64,000 nucleotides of DNA from Arsenophonus sp046530765 (GCA_046530765.1 JBHEQS010000002.1:62001-126000); one strand, 5' to 3'. Shown: positions 1 to 11,245, counted from the first letter of the stretch. The notes: generated by a model from the sequence alone, not told the origin. Numbers and translations are program-made.

Positions 1-58
1 AGAAATTATTTGGATTTGTGTATTTACAGTTATTTATCTGTTTGGAGTAATTGTATGA
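1..58 (+). CDS. cyoC: cytochrome bo3 ubiquinol oxidase subunit III, C-terminal end (partial)
   Basis: Only the last 18 codons are in the window, in the frame beginning at base 2 and ending with TGA at 56-58. The peptide contains IIWICVFTVIYLFG, which aligns with the last membrane helix of E. coli CyoC (VVWICVFTVVYLMG). Its stop overlaps the start of cyoD as ATGA, the normal translational coupling within the cyo operon. The rest of the operon (cyoAB and most of cyoC) must lie upstream of the window. Confidence 0.85.
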   Translation, partial: EIIWICVFTVIYLFGVIV

Positions 59-387
59 GTTACGAAAAAGTACTACTCTTTTTCTATAAGAGCGGTGATA
101 TGAAAACCTATTTAATTAGATTTATATTTTCTATTATTTTAACGTCTGTTCCATTCTGGATAGTGATGAATAATGCTGTATCTCATGATATTATCGTATG
201 GATAATTATTAGTATGGCAATTGTCCAGATTATAATGCATCTTATATATTTACTACATATAAATATATACTTAAATGATAGCTTAAATCTTTTTACTTTC
301 CTATTTACGATAATAATTATTAGCATTATCGTTATTGGCTCTCTGTCCATAATGTATAGTCTGAACGTTAATATGGTTGTAGATTAA
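55..387 (+). CDS. cyoD: cytochrome bo3 ubiquinol oxidase subunit IV
   Basis: The protein has 110 residues; E. coli CyoD has 109. It is a small inner-membrane subunit that helps assemble and stabilise the proton-pumping quinol oxidase. Three hydrophobic helices are visible, and the stretch KTYLIRFIFSIILTSVPFW matches the family's first helix. The frame stays open further upstream, but ATG 55 is chosen because GGAG lies at 44-47 with good spacing, the start overlaps the cyoC stop, and the length then fits the family. The His-rich N-terminus of E. coli CyoD is replaced by an unrelated short leader. It sits between cyoC and cyoE in the standard operon order. Confidence 0.95.
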   Translation: MSYEKVLLFFYKSGDMKTYLIRFIFSIILTSVPFWIVMNNAVSHDIIVWIIISMAIVQIIMHLIYLLHINIYLNDSLNLFTFLFTIIIISIIVIGSLSIMYSLNVNMVVD

Positions 388-403
388 AGAATAATTATTT
401 TTT

Positions 404-1291
404 ATGAATCAATATTTAGAAGTAATAAAACCTGGAATTATTTTTAGTAATTCAATTTCTGTCATTGGAGGTTTTTTACTCGCTTCTAAAGGTAAAATTG
501 ATTACTTTCTATTATTTTCTACATTACTAGGCGTATCTTTAGTTGTAGCCTCTGGTTGTGTTTTTAACAACTACATTGATCAAGATATAGACCAAGTGAT
601 GGAGAGAACTAAAAATAGATCTTTAATTAAAAGACTTATTGATCCTAAATTCTCTTTAATATACGCTACAATATTAGGAATTTCTGGCATATTTTTACTA
701 TATATCACTACAAATCCTTTATCTGTAATATTTGCTGTTATTGGTTTTATAATTTATGTTTGTATTTATAGTCTATATATGAAACGTAAATCAGTTTATA
801 GCACTCTAATAGGAAGTTTGTCCGGAGCAGCTCCACCAATTATTGGTTACTGCTCTGTTTCTAATAAATTTGATATTGTGGCGTTAATTTTACTATTTAT
901 ATTTAGCTTTTGGCAAATACCACACTCTTATTCAATTGCTATTTTTCACTTAAAAGACTATAAGATTGCAAATATTCCAGTGTTGCCTGTGATTAATGGA
1001 ACATTTGTAACCAAAATCCATATTTTTTTATATATTCTTGCTTTTATGATAGCAACCATTATACTTGCTATTAGCGGTTATACTGGTTATAAATATCTTA
1101 TTGTTAGTGTTGCAATGAATTTATTGTGGCTTTGTATGGCAATGTATGGCTTTAAAAATCAAAAAGATGATAGTATTTGGGCTAGAAGATTGTTTATACT
1201 TTCTATTCTTATAATTATTTCTTTCAATGTTATGATATCTATTGATTCGACTATTTCATCCGAACAGAATCCTCTAATTAACTTAAAATAG
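404..1291 (+). CDS. cyoE: protohaem IX farnesyltransferase (haem O synthase)
   Basis: The protein has 295 residues against 296 in E. coli. This polytopic inner-membrane UbiA-family prenyltransferase adds farnesyl to protohaem to make haem O, the cofactor of cytochrome bo3. The diagnostic Asp-rich loop is present as NNYIDQDID (about residues 51-59), followed by MERTKNR. The second conserved loop is also intact (YSLYMKRKSVY and GSLSGAAPPIIGY, about residues 122-149). It starts 16 bp after cyoD and closes the cyo operon. Its substrates link it to two other loci here: farnesyl diphosphate from ispA and haem from the hemC/hemD pathway. In E. coli the next genes are yajR, yajQ, panE and yajL; here a 3.7 kb desert follows. 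Confidence 0.98.
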   Translation: MNQYLEVIKPGIIFSNSISVIGGFLLASKGKIDYFLLFSTLLGVSLVVASGCVFNNYIDQDIDQVMERTKNRSLIKRLIDPKFSLIYATILGISGIFLLYITTNPLSVIFAVIGFIIYVCIYSLYMKRKSVYSTLIGSLSGAAPPIIGYCSVSNKFDIVALILLFIFSFWQIPHSYSIAIFHLKDYKIANIPVLPVINGTFVTKIHIFLYILAFMIATIILAISGYTGYKYLIVSVAMNLLWLCMAMYGFKNQKDDSIWARRLFILSILIIISFNVMISIDSTISSEQNPLINLK

Positions 1292-2221
1292 TGAATTATT
1301 AATTCCTTAACATCTAAAAACATATAGCATAAACAAATTTACTACTATTTTATTAATATTTTATTGATATTTGATATGATTTTTACATAATCTTTATGCT
1401 AAAGCATAAATAAAATAGTTAATTTTAATTACAAAATAATATTAATAAAAAAAATAAATAGATTAAGTCAAAATTGATTTTTTATTTATTTTCATTATTA
1501 TCTGCATTAATTCATTACATTATTAATTGAAATTCTATTAGAAATTAGAATAGTAATAATACAGGTTTCAAGAATTAAAATTTAAATTTAAATTAAAATT
1601 AAAATTAAAATTTTAACATCTTAAAAATATATTAATATTTATAAAAACTAATATTATATATAAATATATTATATTTTATAAAATGATAAGTATAAATATT
1701 TATGAAACCTATAAATAAATATATCACAATTAATATTTTCTAAAAAACATTACTATTCTACAAGAATATGTCTAATAAAATGTTAACAACATTATTTTTT
1801 TTGTAGTTAATTGGTCAATACAAACATATTAGTATTAATTATTTTGAAAATGATCACGAGTTTAAGAAATAAGAGAAAGTAAGTGAACTTACATCACTGA
1901 TAAGTAATAAGAATTTACTATTATTCATAAATTTTTATCTTTTTTTATAAAATATTTTTATAAGTTTTTATTTATCGTTAGATTATGAATCTTTTTGAGT
2001 AATTGCTAATTTTAATGTTTTAAAAAGTTTTTGATAAATACGAAATAACCAATATCATATGTTTTATTTAAAAATCATATAAATATTATTTAATATTTAT
2101 TTTTAATTCTAATTTATAAATATTTAACGTTATGAAGATTTTTAAATTAATTTTAATTTTCATTTTATTGTATAAAATATACGCAAAACATATATAAAAT
2201 ACTTAGTAGTTTGTACAATGT

Positions 2222-2256
2222 TTAATATTTATTTTTTTTAAAAAAATAAATATTAA
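2222..2256. repeat. perfect inverted repeat, 17-bp arms, 1-base loop
   Basis: Arm TTAATATTTATTTTTTT at 2222-2238 is exactly complementary to 2240-2256, with only base 2239 between the arms. It contains no G or C. It belongs to the set of long hairpin-forming palindromes found across the deserts of this window. Confidence 0.85.
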
Positions 2257-2572
2257 GATATTAACTGATATTTATAGTGTTGCAAATATTAACTATTATT
2301 GATATCTATAACACGCTTATTTATACAAAATGCAGCAGAAATTATAATAAATTTAATTAAAATTAGTAAATTAAAAGTATTTATAAGCATAAACTATATA
2401 AGTATTTCAATTGGAAATTATGAATCATTCTGTAATTTCAACTGTTGTTTAAATTTATTATTCTTAAATTTTCTATTGAATATTAAACTTATTTTATTCA
2501 ATCGGTATAAAATTATGTTTTGAGCATTAGATAATAAAAAAAATATAAATAAACAATCTTTAATATTATAAA

Positions 2573-2608
2573 TTATTTAGTATAAAAAATATTTTTTATA
2601 CTAAATAA
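2573..2608. repeat. perfect 36-bp palindrome, no loop
   Basis: The two 18-bp arms meet between bases 2590 and 2591. The left arm reads TTATTTAGTATAAAAAAT and the right arm is its exact complement. No gene lies within 1 kb on either side, so a terminator role is unlikely. Confidence 0.9.
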
Positions 2609-5036
2609 AAGTATTTACTTATTTTTTCTCTATATTTTAATATACAAACTCAAACTATTTGCCGATTTCTGTACTTAAAAAAATAATTACGTTTACAATT
2701 TTAATTAATTTGTTTTCTTTTCATTAAAAATGTGATAGGTTTTGGTGGTATTACCTATTACGAAAATTAAAATAACTAATCAATTTTATTTAAAATTTTA
2801 ATGGCATTTGAGACTTTAAAGTATGTCAATTTTGTAAACTATATTTAATTAATAAAATATGTATACTTAAAATTAACAAAATTATAAGAAAGAATAATTA
2901 ATTAATAAAACTGAAAATAATCAATATACTTAAGATGTATATGGTTATGATTATAATATTATAATCATTTTTATTTATCAGTTAATTAAACAAATATAAT
3001 ATTAAATATAATAAACAGTTATTATTCAATTTCAAAATAAATAAAAGTCGTAACAGTTATTGTTTTTACTTAAATTTATTAAATTTATTAGTTTAATAAA
3101 TTGGTAGTAAGGATTATTGATACTATCAGTTTATCTTTTTGCTATATATATGTAATGCATAATTCAATGATTAATATTAATAATTAAGATTTAATTTTTG
3201 CTTCTATATTTATATTAAGATCTATCCTTAAATATTAATTTTATTTTTATATTCAATCAATTATATCTTAAAATATATTGTGTATTTCCTGGTTGCTATA
3301 TTAAATTTTCTGTACATTATTAAAACAATTAAGTTTATATTGGAACTCTTACTTTTTTTATATTATTATTTCAATATTATAATAAACTGTACATTTTTAT
3401 ATTTTATTAAACTATCTAGAACAAATCATATTTTATATACTGGAAATAGTTAAATAAAACAAGTAATATCATATTAAATTAAATGATATTATATTTACCT
3501 ACTTATTTTATAACTAACACACAAATAGTAGATTTTATTATTAATCTTTTAATATTTACAAAAATTTTAATTTATGTATATTTGCACTGTATTATTTTCT
3601 ACAAAAAAACTAAATTATACTATGATCTTAACTAAACCATTTTGTTTATTATTTTAGTTTAAGCAACTGAATAATATCACTGATTAACATGATAAATCGT
3701 CTACTGATTTGTAACTGATTGTATAAATATTTAAATAATTACATAGCAATAAAATCTTTATCTTTAAGATATTTATTTAGAAGTATATTTGATGATAAAA
3801 GTGATATATTTACAAATGCAGTATCACATTAATTTATAAATATTTTATTTCTTTAGTGTTTCTTATTAAATATCAATTCATTAATTTATCAATTTATTAT
3901 TTTTAACTATTTTTATCATGTATATCATAAAAATGAATAAATTATCAGAATAAATAATTTTTACTGATAAATATCTACAATTCGGAGTTTCATATTAAAT
4001 ATAATAGCATGTTATTATAATACTTTTTATAATCTATGATTTGATATGAAACTATAGTAGAATCTTTAAAAAAAATATTTTAAGAAAAATATTATTTCCG
4101 CTATATTACTTGTTTATAATATTATATAGATAAACCGTCTAATCGCGTCTAGTTTTAAATATTGATTCAGTATGTAATTTGTAACTTGTAATATATATGT
4201 TATTAATTCTTATATGATATATTATTAATATAGTTTTCAATAACATTTAAAAAATTCTTTTAGATTAAGTTCATAGTTTTTATCTTATTATTAGATTATC
4301 TTTTGTTATTATTTCTTCCATGTCTATATATATTTTCACTTTTGTTTATATATTTAATCAATTTATATATTTTAATTATTTTGATGCATAATTAATTTAT
4401 TATGCCTGTAATTAAATTGACTCTGTTCAATAGTTATCTATGTTTATTTTTTATTAATCATAATTGAGTATTTTTACTTTAATTTTGATTAATCATACTT
4501 CAGTAATTTATTAATATTAATTAACCAGCACAATCACATAAGTGATACTATTAATTTTTTTTATTTACATTTATTAATCTAAGAATGTAAATAACTAAAT
4601 AGCAAAACAATAGATTTATCTAGAGATATTTTGTTAAACATTTATATTTATATAGTTAATTATATCACTTATATATTTGTATAAAGATTTTGGATTTAAC
4701 GTTACTTATTTCATAAATTGATTGATAATGAATAAACAAATTCTTATTAATTATGTATTATTTATTTTAGTAATTCCTTTTGAATAATTTATAATAAACT
4801 TACATATATTATAATAAGATACCAACTATCTTGTATTGAGAATATTTTTATATACTTGTTGACAACAGGTATTACAATTAACTAGAGTGTTAAGTAAGAG
4901 TAAAGTAGCAGTTGTTTTAACATTATTATTGTAGATTATTTGTAATTATACTAATTAATATCAATTGTATTTATACAAAATTAACATTAAATTATAACAT
5001 ATCATAATTTTAGCAATAAAAATTAAATAATTATTA

Positions 5037-6488
5037 TTAAGGATGATACACTTTTACATTTTTAAAACCTTGCTCATGTAGATAAATCGCCTGCAAGCGA
5101 CTCATTACACCTCGTTCGCAATAGAGCAAATATATTTTTTTTGCAGGCAACTTACAAAATTGACTATTAAGTTTATAAAATGGAAGTAACTTTATTTTAA
5201 CATTGTCTAATTTGAGTGGTCTAGCCTCTTGTTCATCAGGAGAGCGAATGTCTAAAATAATATCATCTATAGAAAATGTAGTGACTACTTCTATTGTTGA
5301 CGATTTTTTATTTTTAATATTATACGGTATTTGCCTAATATCAATGTTTTGTGCTGCGACAACAGCGTCATCAAGTATAGAGAAATAGAAATTAGCTTCC
5401 TGTTCTTCAATTTTTTCTTTTTCTGCTTTAACTGTTGGTTTTTTTGAAAAAATGCCACAAAATTCTGGGATAGTGCTAGAAAAATGTTCAGTACCTATTT
5501 CACGAGAAATATTAATAATATTTTCCTTATCATATGAAATTAATGGTCTTAAAATCAATCTATCTGTAACATTATCAATTAAGCGTAGGTTGGTTAATGT
5601 TTGACTAGAAACTTGTCCTAACGATTCACCAGTTATCAATGCTTGAACATCATAACGATCTGCTATTTTTGATGCAGCACGTACCATCATCCTTTTTAGG
5701 ACAACAGCCATATGGCTGTTGTCAATTTTTTTAATTATTTCTGTTACAATTGGAGTAAAATCTATTACAATAAAGCGAACTTTATGAGAACGAGAAAAAT
5801 TATGCCAAAGATGATACGCAACCTGTTTTGCACCAATTTCATGATTAAGACCTCCAATATTAAATAAGCAATAATGTACTCGACAACCTCTTCGTATTAG
5901 CATGTAGCTCGACACACCTGAATCAAAGCCTCCAGATATCAGCGACAGAACATCTCCTTGAGTTCCAATAGGAAAACCACAAATACCATTAGTGCGTGAC
6001 TTAACAAAAATAACTTTATTTTTTTTAATTTCAAGATTTATAGTTATATCTGGATGATTAAGTTTCACATTGGCTGATGAAATATGTTGATTTAAACATC
6101 TACCAAGATAACTTTCTACTTCTGTTGAAGTAAAATTGTGCTTACCACATCTCTTAACACGAACACAAAAAGTTTTATAATTTAGTTTCTCAGAATAAAT
6201 TGTATAAGCTAACTTAAAAATGTGATTAAGATCTAGAAATTTATGTTCTTCAACAAATAAAATATGATGAATTCCAGGAATTTTCGTTAAGGCATTACAA
6301 ATTTCATCATAATGTGTATTTTTCTTGGTGAAAACTTCAATATCAGACCAATGTCGATTAATAGTAATTTTATCATCTAATACTTTAAGTATATTAAAAA
6401 TATTAGTAGAAAGGATTTTAATAAAGCGTAAGCGTACAGATTCACTCTTGATTGTAATTTCAGGAAATAGTTTAATAATAAACTTCAT
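5037..6488 (-). CDS. thiI: tRNA 4-thiouridine sulfurtransferase / thiamine sulfur carrier enzyme ThiI
   Basis: The protein has 483 residues; E. coli ThiI has 482. Domains in order are an N-terminal ferredoxin-like domain, a THUMP domain, an adenylating PP-loop domain with SGGFDSGVSS (about residues 185-194), and a C-terminal rhodanese domain. The catalytic pair is kept: Cys344 in PEFCGIFS and Cys457 in YCERGVMSRLQ (E. coli Cys344/Cys456). It activates U8 of tRNAs for s4U formation; in E. coli it also transfers sulfur to ThiS for thiazole synthesis. The open frame extends 20 codons upstream, but the ATG at 6488 gives MKFIIKLFPEITIKS, exactly the E. coli N-terminus. It is divergent from xseB, as in E. 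coli. Confidence 0.97.
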   Translation of the reverse strand: MKFIIKLFPEITIKSESVRLRFIKILSTNIFNILKVLDDKITINRHWSDIEVFTKKNTHYDEICNALTKIPGIHHILFVEEHKFLDLNHIFKLAYTIYSEKLNYKTFCVRVKRCGKHNFTSTEVESYLGRCLNQHISSANVKLNHPDITINLEIKKNKVIFVKSRTNGICGFPIGTQGDVLSLISGGFDSGVSSYMLIRRGCRVHYCLFNIGGLNHEIGAKQVAYHLWHNFSRSHKVRFIVIDFTPIVTEIIKKIDNSHMAVVLKRMMVRAASKIADRYDVQALITGESLGQVSSQTLTNLRLIDNVTDRLILRPLISYDKENIINISREIGTEHFSSTIPEFCGIFSKKPTVKAEKEKIEEQEANFYFSILDDAVVAAQNIDIRQIPYNIKNKKSSTIEVVTTFSIDDIILDIRSPDEQEARPLKLDNVKIKLLPFYKLNSQFCKLPAKKIYLLYCERGVMSRLQAIYLHEQGFKNVKVYHP

Positions 6489-6687
6489 GATTTTCTTATA
6501 AAAGTTGATTTTTATTGTTTTATAATTGATGCACATCATGCAGAACATTTAATTAGAAAGCGAAACGTAAATTACAACATAATTTTATTTCTAAAATTAC
6601 AAAAAAAATAAAATAATATGCATAAATGTTATAAAATGAAATACATTATAAATATACTAATCTAATATTAAGGCAAATAAAAGAATT

Positions 6688-6945
6688 ATGACTAAAAAGA
6701 AAATATCTGACATAGAAGATCAATTATCTTTTGAAACTTCACTAACAGAGTTAGTTAAGATCGTTACATTATTGGAATCAGGCGAACTTACGCTTGATAA
6801 AGCACTAAATGAATTCGAGCATGGAATTAAATTAGCTAAACAAGGTCAAAAAACATTACAAGAAGCAGAACATCGTGTTAAAATTTTATTACAAAGTAAT
6901 GACGAAAATTCGCAATTAATTAACTTTTCCACGGAAAACAAATAA
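6688..6945 (+). CDS. xseB: exodeoxyribonuclease VII small subunit
   Basis: The protein has 85 residues against 80 in E. coli. XseB forms helical multimers on the XseA catalytic subunit to make exonuclease VII, which degrades single-stranded DNA. The core matches the family closely: FETSLTELVKIVTLLESGEL, then LDKALNEFEHGIKLAKQGQ. xseA is not in this window, so function depends on it being elsewhere. The gene begins the xseB-ispA-dxs cluster, and its stop is immediately followed by the ispA start, implying translational coupling. Confidence 0.95.
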   Translation: MTKKKISDIEDQLSFETSLTELVKIVTLLESGELTLDKALNEFEHGIKLAKQGQKTLQEAEHRVKILLQSNDENSQLINFSTENK

Positions 6946-7869
6946 ATGATGTCTGAAATAATTGCACTTTCTTTTGCAGATCAAAATAAATGGGTGAAGG
7001 ATCGTGTCAATAAAATATTATTAGACAAATTTTTGCGCCTTCCTTTTAGTCAGAACAAACTTATTGCTGCAATGAAGCATAGCACATTATTTGGCGGAAA
7101 ACGAATAAGAGCATTTTTAATTTATGCTATAGGTGATATGTTAAAAGTTGCCGTTGAAAACTTAGATGTACTTGCATCTGCAATTGAATGTATTCATTCT
7201 TATTCTTTAATTCATGACGATTTACCAGCAATGGATAACGATAATGTACGGCGTGGACAGCCTAGCTGCCACATTTCTTTTAGTGAGGCCCATGCAATTT
7301 TAGCTGGTGATGCCCTACAGGCGCTTGCCTTTGATATACTATCTAGTTCTGCCATGATAGGTGTTAGTGATAATTATCGTCTTGCAATGATAAGTGAGCT
7401 GTCTATTGCCACTGGAGCAGCAGGTATGTGCGGAGGACAATCGCTCGATATAGAATTAGAAGGGCAACAAATTGATATAAAAATGTTGGAATCTATTCAT
7501 CATTATAAAACTGGAGCTTTAATTCGCGTCTCAATTAGAATTAGTGCGCTTGCAGCTGGTGATCAAGGATATAAACTATTGCCATTATTAGATAATTATG
7601 GCAATACGATTGGATTGTTATATCAAGTACATGACGATATTCTTGATGTTACTAGTAATATAAACATTTTATATAAAAATCATAGTGATGATGAAAAAAA
7701 TAAAAAAAATACATATCCATCATTAATAGGACTTGAGCAAGCCAAAAAAAAAGAGAACAATTTATATAAAAAATCTATGGATCTTCTTTATATGTTAGAA
7801 GAACAACATGGCTTTAACACTGAAATATTACAAAATTTAACACATTTTATTATTGAACGAAAAAACTAA
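6946..7869 (+). CDS. ispA: (2E,6E)-farnesyl diphosphate synthase
   Basis: The protein has 307 residues, slightly longer than E. coli IspA (299). It condenses isopentenyl diphosphate with dimethylallyl and geranyl diphosphate to give farnesyl diphosphate. The first Asp-rich motif is DDLPAMD (residues 91-97) and the second DDILD (230-234); GGKR (50-53) and KTGALIR (188-194) are also intact. Two ATGs are adjacent at 6946 and 6949 directly after the xseB stop, and either could be used. The loop after the second motif is unusually Lys/Asn-rich (DDEKNKKN), typical of A-driven drift in symbiont proteins. The product feeds undecaprenyl phosphate for the ECA locus and CyoE for haem O. Confidence 0.97.
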   Translation: MMSEIIALSFADQNKWVKDRVNKILLDKFLRLPFSQNKLIAAMKHSTLFGGKRIRAFLIYAIGDMLKVAVENLDVLASAIECIHSYSLIHDDLPAMDNDNVRRGQPSCHISFSEAHAILAGDALQALAFDILSSSAMIGVSDNYRLAMISELSIATGAAGMCGGQSLDIELEGQQIDIKMLESIHHYKTGALIRVSIRISALAAGDQGYKLLPLLDNYGNTIGLLYQVHDDILDVTSNINILYKNHSDDEKNKKNTYPSLIGLEQAKKKENNLYKKSMDLLYMLEEQHGFNTEILQNLTHFIIERKN

Positions 7870-7954
7870 TTTTCTTGATTTAAAAATAAAACATTTTGTT
7901 GTTATACTAACAGTATTATTTGTATAAACAAAAAATAATTATTAATGGTCAGAT

Positions 7955-9820
7955 ATGAGTATTGATATAATTTCCTACCCAACCTTAGCATTGATAAAAA
8001 CACCGGAAGAGTTACGACTTTTACCAAAAGAAAGTCTTTTAAAGTTATGTGAAGAGTTGAGACAATTTTTACTAAATAGTGTTAGTCGTTCTAGTGGACA
8101 TTTTGCCTCTGGATTGGGTACAATTGAACTCACTATAGCTTTGCATTATGTCTATAAAACACCATTTGATAATCTTGTATGGGATATAGGACATCAAGCA
8201 TATCCACATAAGATATTAACTGGTCGCCGTGATAAAATTGATACAATACGTCAAAAAAATGGTTTACATCCTTTCCCGTGGAGAGGTGAAAGTGAATATG
8301 ATATTTTTAGCGTTGGTCATTCTTCTACTTCTATCAGCGCTAGTCTTGGAATGTCTGTAGCAGCTGAATATGAGAACAAAAATCGAAAAACTGTTTGTGT
8401 TATTGGTGATGGAGCCATTACTGCAGGCATGGCTTTTGAAGCAATGAACCATGCAGGTGATATTCATAAAGATATGCTAGTTATCCTAAATGATAATAAA
8501 ATGTCAATTTCAGAAAACGTTGGTGCATTAAATAATCATTTAGCGAAACTATTATCAGGAAATTTGTATACTTCTTTGCGCGAAAGAGGAAAAAGAGTAT
8601 TATCAAATATACCATCAATTAAAGAATTATTAAAGAAAACTGAAGAACATCTTAAAGGGATGGTTATACCTAGTGCTATGTTCGAAGAATTTGGATTTAA
8701 TTACATTGGCCCAATCAATGGACACGATGTGTTTACATTGATTCAAACACTAAAAAATATGCGTGAGTTAAAAGGGTTACAATTTTTACATATCATTACA
8801 AAAAAAGGTAAAGGTTATGAACCTGCTGAAAAAGATCCTATAAGCTGGCATGCAGTACCAAAATTTGACCCAACTTCTTTTAGTCTACCAAAAAACAGCA
8901 ATAACCAGTTAACTTTTTCACAAGTTTTTGGTGATTGGTTATGTCAAGAGGCTTCTAGTGATACAAAGCTAATGGCAATCACACCGGCTATGCGAGAAGG
9001 TTCAGGAATGGTTAAGTTTTCTAAAACTTATCCAAAACAATATTTTGATGTTGCTATTGCTGAACAACATGCTGTAACTTTTGCTGCTGGACTTGCAATT
9101 GGTGGTTACAAACCTATAGTTGCTATTTATTCAACTTTTTTACAACGCGCATACGATCAACTTATTCATGATGTAGCAATTCAAAAATTACCTATCTTAT
9201 TTGCTATAGATCGAGCCGGAATTGTTGGGTTCGACGGAGAAACACACCAAGGCGCTTTTGATCTATCATTTTTACGTTGTTTGCCTAATATGATAATTAT
9301 GTCCCCTAGTGATACAAATGAATGTCGTAAAATGTTACATACTGGTTATCACTATCAGGATGGACCAGTTGCTGTTCGTTATCCAAAAGGAACTGGTCCT
9401 GATACAATTCTACAACCTTTAGTAAAAATTCCAATAGGTAAAGGAATAATTTGTCGACAAGGAAAAAAAATTGCAATTCTTAATTTCGGAACATTGCTTG
9501 TTGAAGCAAGAAAATCTGCAGAATTTCTTAATGCTACAGTTGTCGATATGCGGTTTGTAAAACCATTAGATGAAGAATTGATATTGGATATAGCCAGAAC
9601 TCATAATCTATTAGTAACATTAGAAGAAAATGCAATTATGGGAGGAGCAGGCAGTGGAGTTAATGAATTTTTATTAAAAGTTAACCATATTATGCCAATA
9701 ATTAATATTGGCTTACCAGATCATTATATTTCTCAAGGAAATCAAATAGAAATTCAAGCAGAGTTGGGGCTTGATGCAAATGGAATTATTAAATCAGTTA
9801 ATAATTATTATGATAAGTAA
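7955..9820 (+). CDS. dxs: 1-deoxy-D-xylulose-5-phosphate synthase
   Basis: The protein has 621 residues against 620 in E. coli. This thiamine-diphosphate-dependent enzyme condenses pyruvate and glyceraldehyde 3-phosphate, the entry step of the methylerythritol phosphate pathway. Catalytic features are intact: His49 in SSGHFASG, the ThDP/Mg motif GDGAITAGM (from residue 151) with Asn181, and Glu370 in DVAIAEQHAV. The transketolase-like central and C-terminal domains run to the end without gaps. It follows ispA after 85 bp. In E. coli yajO comes next; here it is absent and the convergent pgpA lies 65 bp away. Confidence 0.98.
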   Translation: MSIDIISYPTLALIKTPEELRLLPKESLLKLCEELRQFLLNSVSRSSGHFASGLGTIELTIALHYVYKTPFDNLVWDIGHQAYPHKILTGRRDKIDTIRQKNGLHPFPWRGESEYDIFSVGHSSTSISASLGMSVAAEYENKNRKTVCVIGDGAITAGMAFEAMNHAGDIHKDMLVILNDNKMSISENVGALNNHLAKLLSGNLYTSLRERGKRVLSNIPSIKELLKKTEEHLKGMVIPSAMFEEFGFNYIGPINGHDVFTLIQTLKNMRELKGLQFLHIITKKGKGYEPAEKDPISWHAVPKFDPTSFSLPKNSNNQLTFSQVFGDWLCQEASSDTKLMAITPAMREGSGMVKFSKTYPKQYFDVAIAEQHAVTFAAGLAIGGYKPIVAIYSTFLQRAYDQLIHDVAIQKLPILFAIDRAGIVGFDGETHQGAFDLSFLRCLPNMIIMSPSDTNECRKMLHTGYHYQDGPVAVRYPKGTGPDTILQPLVKIPIGKGIICRQGKKIAILNFGTLLVEARKSAEFLNATVVDMRFVKPLDEELILDIARTHNLLVTLEENAIMGGAGSGVNEFLLKVNHIMPIINIGLPDHYISQGNQIEIQAELGLDANGIIKSVNNYYDK

Positions 9821-9885
9821 ATTAATGAGCATGTTTAATAATAAACATCATAATATTAGTTATATTTTTTTTAATTTTTATTATA

Positions 9886-10362
9886 TTAGAAATATTTTAA
9901 TATAGATAAAGAGCATACAAGCATAGCTGCTAAAATATCATCTAGCATAATACCAAATCCACCTCCTATTTTTCTATCAAACCAACATATAGGCCAAGGT
10001 TTTAGTATATCAAAAAATCGAAAAAACATGAATACAATTAATATACTCTGCCAATTAACATCAGATATGGACATAAGAATTACCCACATTGCAATACATT
10101 CATCCCAAACAATGCTACTATGGTCGTGAACTTTAATGTAATCTGATGTTCGTTGGCAAATAATAATACCAAAACAAAAACCTAATAAAATAACGCACCA
10201 ACATAACCAAACAGGTAATACAAAATACATTAGTAACCATAATGGAATAGATGTTAATGATCCTATTGTTCCAGGAATGATAGGCGATAAACCACTACCA
10301 AATCCTGTAGCTAATAGATGCCAAGGATTTGAAATATTTAAACTAAATTTTTTATCTACCAT
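9886..10362 (-). CDS. pgpA: phosphatidylglycerophosphatase A
   Basis: The protein has 158 residues from ATG 10362, against 172 in E. coli. It is an inner-membrane enzyme that dephosphorylates phosphatidylglycerophosphate to phosphatidylglycerol. Conserved blocks are visible: NPWHLLATGFGSGLSPIIPG, then SIVWDECIAMW with its acidic pair, and FDRKIGGGFGIMLDDILAAM. The frame continues upstream to a TTG at 10380; I prefer the ATG because the N-terminus before NPWHLL is poorly conserved and neither start has a good ribosome binding site. In E. coli its start overlaps thiL, which is missing here. Confidence 0.93.
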   Translation of the reverse strand: MVDKKFSLNISNPWHLLATGFGSGLSPIIPGTIGSLTSIPLWLLMYFVLPVWLCWCVILLGFCFGIIICQRTSDYIKVHDHSSIVWDECIAMWVILMSISDVNWQSILIVFMFFRFFDILKPWPICWFDRKIGGGFGIMLDDILAAMLVCSLSILKYF

Positions 10363-11245
10363 AACAAGTGTACACAACAAAATAGTTTAAAAAAGTTAAA
10401 TAAACTAAAAATTCTTGATAATAATAAAAATATAAATTATTTTTTCATTCTAAAGTTAACTATGAACGATATAATTAAAATTTATCTGTATTACAAAATC
10501 ATAGTTTATAGTCTTTTTTACCATTTAATGATTTGATTAATGTTTATTATTAATTTAGCATATTGTATATTTAATTTCATAATATATTTGATTAAAAAAT
10601 TAAACTATTAAAAATATCTATATCATTTAAAAATTATATTAAGTATTGTTTTATTTTGCAAAATACAGTAATATGATTTAAAATGATCATGGAGTAAAAT
10701 AACTAGATAATGATCTTAAATTATCAATTAGAAGTTGTAAGTATAAATAAGAAAATTTCATTAGGATAATCTTAATGTTAATATTTATTTTTAAAAATAA
10801 ATTTATTATCATTAAGCTGTGTTGATATTAATAATCTGCAATTTAATACTAATTCAATTTATTAAACAAACTAAAAATATTTATTCAATCATTTTCATTA
10901 ATTTATTGCAAGATTAACTATAGAGAAAACTAAACAGAATTTTTATCATTGAGATAAAAACATTTAAATTAATAAGAAAAGATTCATAAAATAAATCTTT
11001 TCTTATTAATAAAGAATATGAATACTAACAAGTTACGTTTCGATAATAATCATTATAATTTCTGTTTCAATGCTTATATCAATATATAATGATTGTCAAT
11101 CTAAATATTAACGTTATATAAATTTCTATTAACTCTTAAAACATTTCTTGATAATTGTAAATTTATAATAAAATCTTAATTAATATTTTTTATAATATAC
11201 TATTTTGCTATTAAATGATAGCATATATTTTAAAATAATAAAAAA
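10363..11245. other. non-coding interval where thiL would be expected
   Basis: In E. coli thiL (thiamine-monophosphate kinase, about 975 bp) lies between nusB and pgpA, transcribed in the same direction. Here the interval is 883 bp, close to that length, and holds no reading frame. I read it as a position-matched remnant of thiL but could not see residual protein similarity, so this rests on gene order and length only. Confidence 0.5.

Larger units (their letters stand above)
1292..5036. other. gene desert between cyoE and thiI
   Basis: This stretch of 3.7 kb is very A+T-rich and contains no reading frame that I can match to a protein family. In E. coli this interval holds yajR, yajQ, panE and yajL, so it probably represents their eroded remains, though I could not recognise a relic of any of them. 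A 74-codon open frame at 2299-2523 has low-complexity, Ile/Asn/Leu-rich composition and looks like chance. Two perfect palindromes are listed separately. Confidence 0.7.

Noticed and set aside
2299..2523. 74-codon open frame in the cyoE-thiI desert
   Set aside because: Composition is almost only Ile, Asn, Leu, Phe and Lys, no ribosome binding site or family resemblance is visible, and frames of this length are expected in random A+T-rich DNA.
9831..9848. Small hairpin ATGTTTA-ATAA-TAAACAT between convergent dxs and pgpA
   Set aside because: Only 7 A-T-rich pairs, and the T-tract is about 20 bases away; too weak to call a terminator in this background.
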